DNA of 21,429 nt from Glacieibacterium sp964246975 (GTDB lineage Bacteria > Pseudomonadota > Alphaproteobacteria > Sphingomonadales > Sphingomonadaceae): contig CAXTSL010000050.1 of assembly GCA_964246975.1 (NCBI GenBank), positions 1 through 21,429 of the forward strand, given 5' to 3'. Within the stretch, counting starts at the first letter, position 1. The number at the start of each line of letters is the position of its first letter. Positions 7,686-13,741 of this stretch are shown piece by piece. The notes under the pieces are model-generated. The model saw only the letters and a list, made by a program, of their open reading frames with translations. It made no database searches and was not told the DNA's origin. The translations under genes and the position numbers were made by a program.

Positions 7686-8494
7686 GGCAGGCCTTCGAGA
7701 AACGCCAGCAGCGGCGCGGCGAACTCGGTGGCGCGTGCGGCGTCGTGGACTGGGTGAGTGCCCGCCCAGCGGTGGCGCGCCGCAGCGGGGAGCAGCGCCG
7801 CCGCCGCGTGGAGACTCGCCGCCATCGACTCGCGTGTCGCGCCGGTCAGCAGGACGGGGCAGGCGAGACGTGGCAGGCGCGCGGCCGCGTCCCAAGCCGC
7901 CGCGACGGGGGCCGAAGAAACGAAATCGGTGGCCAGATAGTCGGCCAGCACCGGCCAGAGCTGCTCGACGCCGGCCCCTTCGGCGCGCCAGCCGGGGATA
8001 TATTCGGCGAGCAGGCCGAGGGCGCGCTCTACCGGCACCATCGGCGTGCCGGGACGCGGCGCGGCGGCCATCGCGGCGAAGGTCGCGCGCAATTCGAGCG
8101 TCGCGAAGGGTACGCCGTCGAGGATAGCCGCGCGAACGGCTTCGGGGCGCAGCAAAGCCAGCTCGACCGCGACCGCCGCGCCGACATGACCGCCCGCGAC
8201 GACGGCGCTCGCGATCCCCCGCGCATCGAGCACTTCGCCGAGCGACGCCGCCCAGTCCGCCACCGACCAGTCGCCGGGCCGCGCGTCCGACCGCCCATAG
8301 CCGAGCAGGTCGGGCATCAGCACGCGCCACCCGGCGGCGGCAAGGCGCGGCGCAACGGCGGCGTACATGCGCCCCGACAGCGGCGTCCAGTGGATCATCA
8401 GCAGCACCGGCGCGCCCGCATCGCCGGTCTCGCGCAGATGCACCTGACCGTGCCGCGTCGCGACGTACGACTTGGGGAGGCGGTCGGCGGGCAT
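7682..8494 (-). CDS. Alpha/beta hydrolase paralogue with His elbow (GGHVG)
   Basis: This 270-residue alpha/beta-hydrolase-fold protein is paralogous to the gene directly downstream. Both begin with a HGQVHLRETG-like strand, share a PLSG oxyanion segment (IHWTPLSG, 34-41) and a DLLGYGRSD loop. The elbow reads G101-G-H103-V-G105-A, again with His where the catalytic Ser or Asp should be. GTHPVHD near residues 245-251 supplies the C-terminal His. I chose the ATG at 8494 because homology to the paralogue begins there. A further in-frame ATG at 8614 would add a basic, low-complexity extension and overlap the divergent gene's start codon, and another at 8812 would cross that gene. The two paralogues may be subunits of one enzyme or act on related intermediates. 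Confidence 0.83.
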   Translation of the reverse strand: MPADRLPKSYVATRHGQVHLRETGDAGAPVLLMIHWTPLSGRMYAAVAPRLAAAGWRVLMPDLLGYGRSDARPGDWSVADWAASLGEVLDARGIASAVVAGGHVGAAVAVELALLRPEAVRAAILDGVPFATLELRATFAAMAAAPRPGTPMVPVERALGLLAEYIPGWRAEGAGVEQLWPVLADYLATDFVSSAPVAAAWDAAARLPRLACPVLLTGATRESMAASLHAAAALLPAAARHRWAGTHPVHDAARATEFAAPLLAFLEGLP

Positions 8495-8564
8495 GCGCGC
8501 GACCTTCGGGCGTCGCGCCCGCGCGCGCAGCCGCCGCCCGTGCAGCGTCCGCACAGCGGGCAGA

Positions 8565-8581
8565 TCGGTGGCCACAACCGA
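8565..8581. promoter_or_regulatory. Inverted repeat TCGGT-N7-ACCGA in a divergent promoter region
   Basis: A perfect 5+5 inverted repeat with a 7-base centre lies in the 118-bp gap between the divergent hydrolase (starts 8494) and membrane-protein (starts 8613) genes. The geometry is the same 5-7-5 as the TATCC-type elements, but the half-site is different. It may be an operator for these two operons; the evidence is symmetry and position only. Confidence 0.3.
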
Positions 8582-8612
8582 CCCGGCGCAGTCGTTCTGC
8601 CAGCCTTGCGTC

Positions 8613-9140
8613 ATGTTCGCCGATACCCTGCGTGCCGATCTCGGCTTTCTGCTCGGCGTCGCGCTGTGCGTCGGCTGGGCGCGGTGGCGGACACGCGCCG
8701 GACCGGACTTTCCGGGGCCGTGCCCGGTCGGGGCGCTGTTCAAGGCGTGGCTCCTCGTCATCTGGGGGGTCGGCGCGCTGCTGCCCATTGCCGCCCTCGT
8801 CGCCGAGGGCACGGTCCCGGGGGTGCGCCTCGCCCTGCTGCCTTACCTCGCGCTGTTCGCGGTGCAGATCGGCGTCGAACTGCTGACGTGGAAAGCCTGG
8901 CGCTCGCCGGTGTGGGTGATCGTGCCGTGCCTGTTCCTGCCGTGGCGGCTGTACCAGGTGGCGCGCGGCCTCGACCTGCCCGGCATCTCCGACGCGCCGC
9001 TGACGCTGACCACGCTGCGGCTGTTGTTCGCGCTGTGGGTGGTCAACATCGGCGTGCATTATTCCAACATCGTCAACACGCTGCGCTGGGACCGGCATCC
9101 GGCCGAGGCGCGCTTCCCCGGCGTCGGGACGCGGGCATGA
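8613..9140 (+). CDS. Small integral membrane protein, unknown family
   Basis: This 175-residue hydrophobic protein has about five membrane segments by eye: residues 8-21, 43-65, 72-89, 97-112 and 132-150. It has no cleavable signal peptide, no cysteine pair and no recognisable catalytic motif. Ends such as VNIGVHYSNIVNTLRWDRHP are polar. I do not recognise the family. The ATG at 8613 was picked because hydrophobicity begins just after it; there is no clear Shine-Dalgarno sequence upstream, so the transcript could be nearly leaderless. The TGA overlaps the start of the PhyH-type gene as ATGA, so it is the first gene of an operon with a dioxygenase and an exported hydrolase. A transport or membrane-anchoring role for that pathway is only a guess. 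Confidence 0.7.
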   Translation: MFADTLRADLGFLLGVALCVGWARWRTRAGPDFPGPCPVGALFKAWLLVIWGVGALLPIAALVAEGTVPGVRLALLPYLALFAVQIGVELLTWKAWRSPVWVIVPCLFLPWRLYQVARGLDLPGISDAPLTLTTLRLLFALWVVNIGVHYSNIVNTLRWDRHPAEARFPGVGTRA

Positions 9141-9979
9141 TCACCGCCGCGCACGTCGAGCAGTATCGCGCCGAAGGCTGCACGCACGTCGCGGACGCTT
9201 TCGGCGACTGGGTCGGGCCGTTGACCGCTGCCGTCGACCGGGTGCTTGCGGCGTTCGCGGGCGGCGCGCCGCCGCCGCTGATTGCCGATGCGCGGACGCA
9301 GAACCCGCCGACGCTGCACCGGACGGGGACGGGCGGCATCCAGCTCCGCAACTGCCTGATGGCCGACGCGGCGTTCGTCGACTGGCTGCGCGCCTCGCCC
9401 GCCGCCGCGCTGGTCGGCGCGCTGACCGGGGCAACCGCCACGCGCTTCTGGATGGACGCGACCTTCGTCAAGACCGGCAGCGACCCGCAAGCCGCGACGC
9501 CGTGGCATAACGACGGCTGCACCTTTGCCTTCGCGGGCGAGCAGTTGCCGAGCCTGTGGATCGCGCTGACCGACGTGGCTGAGGACAACGCGCCGCTGCT
9601 GACGCTGGCGGGGTCGAACCGCGACGCCTTCCGCTACCACTCGCCGCTGTCGCGGCAGGACGTGACGCTGCCGGGCACACGACCGTGGTCGGACCTCGAG
9701 GCGCGCGTCGCCGCGCCGGAAGCCGACATCCGCGTCTGGCCGGTCGCGGCGGGCGACATGCTGCTCATCCACCCGCGCACCATCCATGCCTCGCGGCCCC
9801 GCACGGCGACGGCAACGGGGCGGCGGGTGGCGTTCACGACGCGCTGGATCGGCTCGGACGCGGTCTGGGCTCCCGACGCGCTGTCTGCGTCGATCCCGAA
9901 ACTGTCGGAGAACCCGTCGATGGTCGTGGGTGAAGCCCCGCCCGAGGCCGTGTTCCCCGTGCTGTGGCGGGCAGAATGA
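9137..9979 (+). CDS. Phytanoyl-CoA dioxygenase (PhyH)-family Fe(II)/2-oxoglutarate oxygenase
   Basis: This 280-residue double-stranded beta-helix dioxygenase has its facial triad visible as H124-N-D126 (TPWHNDGCTF) and the distal His H217 in GDMLLIHPRTIHASRP. The 2-oxoglutarate-binding Arg is probably R230 in GRRVAFTTRW. LWIALTDVAEDNAPLLTLAGSN (140-161) matches the W-x-x-L-D-D-x-x-x-x-N-G-x-x-x-x-x-G-S-H region of PhyH, with the usual Asp-Asp and His partly replaced. It would hydroxylate an unactivated carbon, possibly next to a carbonyl, using 2-oxoglutarate and oxygen. Its start overlaps the membrane-protein stop as ATGA, and 34 bp separate it from the downstream serine hydrolase. Substrates of this family are too diverse to predict here. 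Confidence 0.88.
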   Translation: MITAAHVEQYRAEGCTHVADAFGDWVGPLTAAVDRVLAAFAGGAPPPLIADARTQNPPTLHRTGTGGIQLRNCLMADAAFVDWLRASPAAALVGALTGATATRFWMDATFVKTGSDPQAATPWHNDGCTFAFAGEQLPSLWIALTDVAEDNAPLLTLAGSNRDAFRYHSPLSRQDVTLPGTRPWSDLEARVAAPEADIRVWPVAAGDMLLIHPRTIHASRPRTATATGRRVAFTTRWIGSDAVWAPDALSASIPKLSENPSMVVGEAPPEAVFPVLWRAE

Positions 9980-9999
9980 CCTCCCGACCGCCCGCTTTC

Positions 10000-10016
10000 A
10001 CCGGAGACCCGCCATG
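10000..10016 (+). promoter_or_regulatory. Initiation element ACCGGAGACCCGCCATG
   Basis: This is the ribosome-binding region and start codon of the second serine hydrolase. It is base-for-base identical over 17 bases to the initiation region of the unrelated methyltransferase gene (12609-12625, opposite strand) and one base different from 5292-5308. It fixes the start of the hydrolase at 10014. Confidence 0.65.
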
Positions 10017-11228
10017 CGCCCCGCAGCCCTGTTCGCCGTCCTGCTCGCCGCGCTGCCGTTGAGTGCGGCGGCGACCTTCACGCCCGAAGACGAGGCGGTA
10101 TACGCCGCGCGCTTCCAGTCGATCATGGCGAGCGGCAAAGGCGAGCTGCCCGCCTACGACCCGGTCGAAGCGGTCCCAGGTGCGGTTCGCGCCACGCCGC
10201 TGCCGCAGCGCACCGACCCCGCCATCGCCGCCGATGCACTCGCCGCCGCCGACGCCTATGCCGGAGCCAACAACAGCAGCGCCTTCCTCGTCTGGCACGA
10301 CGGTGCGCTGGCGGCGGCGCATTATTACGGCGGGGCGACGCCCGCGACCGGCATCGTCTCGAAGTCGCTCGCCAAGCCGATCACCGCGCTCGCCGTGGCG
10401 CGCGCGATCATGCTCGGCAAGATCAAATCGCTCGACCAGCCCGTCGCCGACTTCATCCCCGAATGGCGCGGCACGCCCAAGGCGGCGATGCTGATCCGCC
10501 ACCTCCTCGACATGCGCTCGGGACTGCTCGCGCAGGGCGTCTCGGTCGAGCCGATGAATATCTGGAGCCGCGCCTATCTCCACCCACGCCACGACGAGAT
10601 CATCGTCGGCGAATACCCGCTGACCGACGCGCCGGGGTCGAAATACGAATACAGTAACGCCACCTCCGAACTGGTCGCGCGGGTGATCGAGAAGGCGACG
10701 GGGCGGCGCTACGCCGAATTCGTCGGCCATGAGGTCTTCGCTCCCATCGGCGCGCAGGGCGGCACGGTGTTCGTCAACCGCCCCGGCGGCCTCGCGCATT
10801 CGGGCTGCTGCATGATGGTGCCCGCCGAGACCTACCTGCGGATGGCGCGCCTCGTCCTCGACGACGGCGTTGCGTCCGGCAAGCGCCTGCTGCCCAAGGG
10901 CTATGTCGCGGCGATGAAAACCCCGACGGCGCAGAACCCGCACTACGGCATGGGCCTGTGGATCGGCGGGGCCTATATCGAACGGCGCGGCTTCGCCAAC
11001 CCGGCGCGGCCGCTGCCCAAGGTGCTGCACAGCGAACCCTATCTTGCCGACGATGTCGTGATGTTCGACGGCAACAGCGACCAGATCGTCTATATCGTCC
11101 CGTCGCGCCGCCTGATCGTGCTGCGCACCGGCGATGCCCCGCCGAAGTCGCCCGAGTGGGATAATTCCCGGCTCATCAATCTCGTGTTGCGCGGCATGGG
11201 TCCGGGGGGACCGCCGCAGCGGCGGTGA
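10014..11228 (+). CDS. Exported serine hydrolase, class C beta-lactamase/NylB-like paralogue
   Basis: This 404-residue exported protein has signal peptide MRPAALFAVLLAALPLSAAA. Catalytic motifs are S118-L-A-K121 (SKSLAKPI) and Y213-S-N215 (YEYSNA). The third motif is again non-KTG: MFDGNSDQIVYIVPSRRLIVLR, the same layout as the hydrolase at 915-2111. The two also share a Cys-Cys pair at the same place (HSGCCMMVP here, HLFCCLQATP there), so they are paralogues placed in different operons of one cluster. It probably acts in the periplasm on esters or amides. It follows the PhyH gene by 34 bp, with GGAGA before the ATG, so it is likely the operon's last gene. A convergent gene begins 34 bp beyond its stop, with a hairpin between. 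Confidence 0.88.
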   Translation: MRPAALFAVLLAALPLSAAATFTPEDEAVYAARFQSIMASGKGELPAYDPVEAVPGAVRATPLPQRTDPAIAADALAAADAYAGANNSSAFLVWHDGALAAAHYYGGATPATGIVSKSLAKPITALAVARAIMLGKIKSLDQPVADFIPEWRGTPKAAMLIRHLLDMRSGLLAQGVSVEPMNIWSRAYLHPRHDEIIVGEYPLTDAPGSKYEYSNATSELVARVIEKATGRRYAEFVGHEVFAPIGAQGGTVFVNRPGGLAHSGCCMMVPAETYLRMARLVLDDGVASGKRLLPKGYVAAMKTPTAQNPHYGMGLWIGGAYIERRGFANPARPLPKVLHSEPYLADDVVMFDGNSDQIVYIVPSRRLIVLRTGDAPPKSPEWDNSRLINLVLRGMGPGGPPQRR

Positions 11229-11236
11229 GCACTGGT

Positions 11237-11257
11237 CCCGCTCCCGTTGGGAGAGGG
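11237..11257. terminator. Possible bidirectional terminator hairpin between convergent genes
   Basis: Between the stops at 11228 (+) and 11263 (-), CCCGCTCCC (11237-11245) and GGGAGAGGG (11249-11257) pair with one internal mismatch around a GTT loop. No T tract follows on either strand, so intrinsic termination would be weak. It may also be a fragment of a repeated intergenic element. Confidence 0.4.
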
Positions 11258-11262
11258 GCGCT

Positions 11263-11562
11263 TCACCCCGGCACCACCTCGTCGGGCGGGCACAGCGCGT
11301 CGATCAGCGCGCGGGCGAACATCTGACGCTCGGCTTCGAGGGACGCGGCGAGAGCGGTGTCGGGCTGGTGGTCCGCCACCGCGCCGGGGCCAACGATGCC
11401 GTTCGCCTCGAGCAGGGCTTCGAGGACGCGCTGGCGGTCCTTGGTCACCCACAGCTCGCGCGCCAGCAGGAGCAGCGCGTTGCCGAGGTCGTCGAGGCGT
11501 TCGGGGGCGAGTTTGGTGCCCGATCGCGCCGCGCGCGACGCAGCGCCGGGGTCGCTTGCCAT
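11263..11562 (-). CDS. Hypothetical 99-aa protein coupled to the methyltransferase
   Basis: This is a small soluble, largely helical protein of 99 residues. Recognisable stretches are LAPERLDDLGNALLLLARELWVTKDRQRVLEALLEANGI (18-56 approximately) and a helical C-terminus ending in LCPPDEVVPG. There are no membrane segments, signal peptide or catalytic motif. I do not recognise the family. Its ATG at 11562 overlaps the methyltransferase TGA by one base (TGATG), which argues that it is a real gene translated by re-initiation and needed together with the methyltransferase. A small-subunit or accessory role for the enzyme is a guess from this coupling. Confidence 0.68.
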   Translation of the reverse strand: MASDPGAASRAARSGTKLAPERLDDLGNALLLLARELWVTKDRQRVLEALLEANGIVGPGAVADHQPDTALAASLEAERQMFARALIDALCPPDEVVPG

Positions 11563-12611
11563 CAGTGCGCCTCGGGCTTGGTGCCGCAGACGACGTGCGG
11601 ATAGGGCAGGCCGTTCAACCCGCCCGCCGTCACGTCGACGAAGCCCGCGTCGCGCGCGGCCTCGGCCCAGTCGAAACTCGCGGCCTCGCGCCAGTATGGC
11701 TCGCCGCCGCGCTTGGCCATCGCGTCGGCGCGCCAGACGCCGAGCTTGTCCTGCGCCGCATAGGGGGTGACGTCGCTCATCAGCACCTGACCGCCGGGTT
11801 CGAGCAAGCGGAACGCCTCGTGGAACGCCGCGCGGATCGCCGCCGCGGGCATCTCGTGGAAGATGATGTAGCTGGTGACGAGGTCGAAGCTGGCGGGTGC
11901 GAAGCCGGTCGCCTCGCCCGCCGCCTGGTGGAGGTCCCACGCCCAGCCGTGGGCGTTGGCGACGCGGCGCGCCTCCTCGAGCATCGGCAGCGACAGGTCG
12001 ACGCCGGTGATGTGCGCGTCGGGGAAGGTCTCGGCGAGCGCGGTCGTGTAATGGCCCGAGCTGGTGCCCATTTCGAGGATGCGACGGAAGTCGGTGCGGG
12101 GCAGGGTGCCGAGCACGGCGCGGCGCTGCGCGAAGATGTCGCCGCCGAAATTGCGCGCGACATAGGTCTTGTGGATCAACTCGGAGTGGATGAAGCCCAT
12201 GTGTGGATGACCGTCCCAGCCGCCCGTGGTGCGGTGGAACCAGACCCCCTTGAAGTAATCGGGGGCTTCGAAATCGGGGTCGGCGGTCAGCGTCGCGTGG
12301 CCTTCCGCCAAGGCGGCAAGGCGCGGCAGCGTCACATCGGCGATCTCGTCGAAGGCCTCGCGCGCGACGCGACCGTGCTCGACGCTGGCGAACTCCATGA
12401 TCAACCCCGAGGTGCCATAGGCGCGCGAGTCGGCAAGCGCCGCGTCGACATGCGTGTGGCGGTCGTCGAGGTCGTCGGGCAGCGTCGCGGCGGTCACCCC
12501 GGCAGCGGCGAGGTCGGCGTTCCAGCGCGCCGCCAACGGTCGGCTGGCGATCGTCAGGTCGATCATGAAGTCCATCGCGGCGCGGCCGCGCTGGCGCAGT
12601 TCGACGGTCAT
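11562..12611 (-). CDS. Class I SAM-dependent methyltransferase with long N-terminal domain
   Basis: This 349-residue protein has a Rossmann methyltransferase core from about 175 onward. Motif I is ILEMGTSSGHYT (178-189), followed by the acidic end of beta 2 in ITGVDLSLPMLEEARR (201-216), FDLVTSYIIFHEMP (242-255) and LLEPGGQVLMSDV. About 170 N-terminal residues precede the core and contain no motif I know. They include DYFKGVWFHRTTGGWDGHPHMGF (near 118-140), rich in aromatic and His residues and possibly the substrate lid. The start at 12611 is fixed by ACCGGAGACCCGCCATG. It probably methylates a small molecule, as O- or C-methyltransferases of the UbiE-like type do; the acceptor is unknown. 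It is the first gene of a pair with the 99-aa protein, with a TATCCG element 68 bp upstream. Confidence 0.86.
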   Translation of the reverse strand: MTVELRQRGRAAMDFMIDLTIASRPLAARWNADLAAAGVTAATLPDDLDDRHTHVDAALADSRAYGTSGLIMEFASVEHGRVAREAFDEIADVTLPRLAALAEGHATLTADPDFEAPDYFKGVWFHRTTGGWDGHPHMGFIHSELIHKTYVARNFGGDIFAQRRAVLGTLPRTDFRRILEMGTSSGHYTTALAETFPDAHITGVDLSLPMLEEARRVANAHGWAWDLHQAAGEATGFAPASFDLVTSYIIFHEMPAAAIRAAFHEAFRLLEPGGQVLMSDVTPYAAQDKLGVWRADAMAKRGGEPYWREAASFDWAEAARDAGFVDVTAGGLNGLPYPHVVCGTKPEAH

Positions 12612-12625
12612 GGCGGGTCTCCGGT
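12609..12625 (-). promoter_or_regulatory. Initiation element ACCGGAGACCCGCCATG
   Basis: This is the ribosome-binding region and start codon of the methyltransferase on the minus strand. It is identical over 17 bases to 10000-10016 on the plus strand. GGAGA is spaced seven bases from the ATG. Confidence 0.65.
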
Positions 12626-12678
12626 TCAGGCGTGGAGGATAGCGGGGGCAAGGCGCAGTGTCAGCCATGTCGGCGATC

Positions 12679-12695
12679 TATCCGGTTCGTGGAGA
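12679..12695. promoter_or_regulatory. Putative IclR-type operator, site 4 (TATCCG-N6-GG)
   Basis: TATCCGGTTCGTGGAGA lies 68 bp upstream of the methyltransferase start, in the 221-bp gap that also holds the palindromic repeat. Including the flank, ATCTATCCG is identical to the flank of the perfect site at 16425. The right half GGAGA is degenerate. Position and recurrence are the only evidence. Confidence 0.4.
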
Positions 12696-12720
12696 GGTGG
12701 AGGCAATTTCCATCGTCCCC

Positions 12721-12794
12721 CGTCATGTTGGCGCACGCCAGCATCCAGCGTTCCGCGTGCGGATGGGTGGATGCTGGCGTGCGCCAGCATGACG
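12721..12794. repeat. Palindromic intergenic repeat (REP/MITE-like), 27-bp arms
   Basis: Left arm 12721-12747 and right arm 12768-12794 are inverted copies of 27 bases that pair throughout, with one T/G wobble at 12728, around a 20-base loop. Each arm also contains its own inner palindrome: TGTTGGCG-CA-CGCCAGCA on the left, TGCTGGCG-TG-CGCCAGCA on the right. The element can therefore form either one long stem or two short hairpins. It lies between two minus-strand genes, in the gap 12612-12832. This core (CTGGCG...CGCCAGCATGAC) is one I associate with dispersed repeats in sphingomonad genomes. Only one copy is in this window. It may attenuate or separate transcripts of the receptor operon and the methyltransferase operon. 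Confidence 0.8.
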
Positions 12795-12832
12795 GCGGGC
12801 CTTGGGTCGGGTCGAAAGCAGAATGGGTCGCC

Positions 12833-13741
12833 CTACCGCACCTCGACCACCGCTACCGCACCCCCCGCGCGCAGCCCACGCAACCGCTTGAGCGCACGTT
12901 GGTCGCCGTCGACCGTCGCCGCGAGGAAATCCAGCGATGCCGCCACCGCCGCGTCGAATGCCGCGCGCTGATCGGGCGCGACCCGCTCGGGCCGCCCGAT
13001 GATGTTGCCGAAGTAATGATCGACCCCGACGCCGACGAACAGCATGCTTGGGGACACGTGCGCGGCATCGAAGCCGACGCGGTGCGCGGTCCAGGCGGGC
13101 GCGATCATCGGCAGCACGTCGGCATCGCCCGTCACGACGAACTGCGGCACCGTCATCCGCGCCCAGCCGCCCGCCTCGACATAGCCGGGGATCGGTCCCG
13201 GCGGCGAGAACGCCACGACCGCCTTGATGCGAGGATCGGGGACCGGTCCGCCGTCGCCGGGGCGCGTCACGACCGCGCCGCCGAGCACCTGCGCGACGAG
13301 CGCACCATAGCTGTGGCCCGTCGCGGCGATCCGTGCGGGGTCGATGCGGTTACCCGTCGCCGTCTCCAGCGCGGGCAGGCTGTCGAGAATCAGCCGCATG
13401 TCCTGCAGGCGGAGGCGCAGCGAGTCTTCAGGGGGCACTTTGCCGCCGCCGGGATGATCGGGCGAATCGGCGTGCAGCGGCGCAGCGACGACCCATCCTG
13501 CCGCCGCCCATGCGCCGGTCAGCGCATCGTACTTGACGGCGTTGCTGTTCGCGCCGTGCGAAAAGACCAACAGTCCGGCGCGGCGCCTGCCATCGGGCGA
13601 CAGCACGCGAACGGGCACCGCGCGCCCATCCGCTGTGGTCAGCATTAACTCGGTCGTCCGTGCCGCGGCGCCTGCAGGAAGCAGGGCCAGGGCCAGGGCC
13701 AGCCCGATCCCCACAGCCCGCAGGACGCCCAGCAGCCGCAT
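12833..13741 (-). CDS. Exported dienelactone-hydrolase-like alpha/beta hydrolase
   Basis: This 302-residue protein has a signal peptide (about 1-27, ending PAGAAARTT). The hydrolase core includes the oxyanion segment VFSHGANSN (59-67), nucleophile elbow G142-H-S144-Y-G146, a candidate acid at D206 or D208 (VVTGDADVLP), and the catalytic His at H242 (GVDHYFGN). The complete Ser-Asp-His set contrasts with the two His-elbow hydrolases of the cluster. The family covers dienelactone hydrolases, acetylxylan-esterase-like enzymes and platelet-activating-factor-acetylhydrolase-like proteins, so an extracytoplasmic esterase is the safest call. Its ATG overlaps the TonB-receptor TGA by one base (TGATG). 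Coupling to the receptor suggests that it cuts the imported ligand in the periplasm. Confidence 0.85.
   Translation of the reverse strand: MRLLGVLRAVGIGLALALALLPAGAAARTTELMLTTADGRAVPVRVLSPDGRRRAGLLVFSHGANSNAVKYDALTGAWAAAGWVVAAPLHADSPDHPGGGKVPPEDSLRLRLQDMRLILDSLPALETATGNRIDPARIAATGHSYGALVAQVLGGAVVTRPGDGGPVPDPRIKAVVAFSPPGPIPGYVEAGGWARMTVPQFVVTGDADVLPMIAPAWTAHRVGFDAAHVSPSMLFVGVGVDHYFGNIIGRPERVAPDQRAAFDAAVAASLDFLAATVDGDQRALKRLRGLRAGGAVAVVEVR

Noticed and set aside
7682..8812. Upstream start (8812 or 8614) for the second alpha/beta hydrolase
   Set aside because: The extra N-terminus is basic and low-complexity, lies over the divergent membrane-protein gene, and homology to the paralogue begins only after 8494.
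9834..11030. A 398-codon minus-strand frame opposite the second serine hydrolase
   Set aside because: Arg/Gly-rich shadow without motifs; the plus-strand frame has a signal peptide and catalytic residues.
12721..12794. CRISPR repeat or attachment site
   Set aside because: There are only two inverted arms, no spacer series, and no integrase or cas gene nearby; a REP/MITE-like palindrome fits better.
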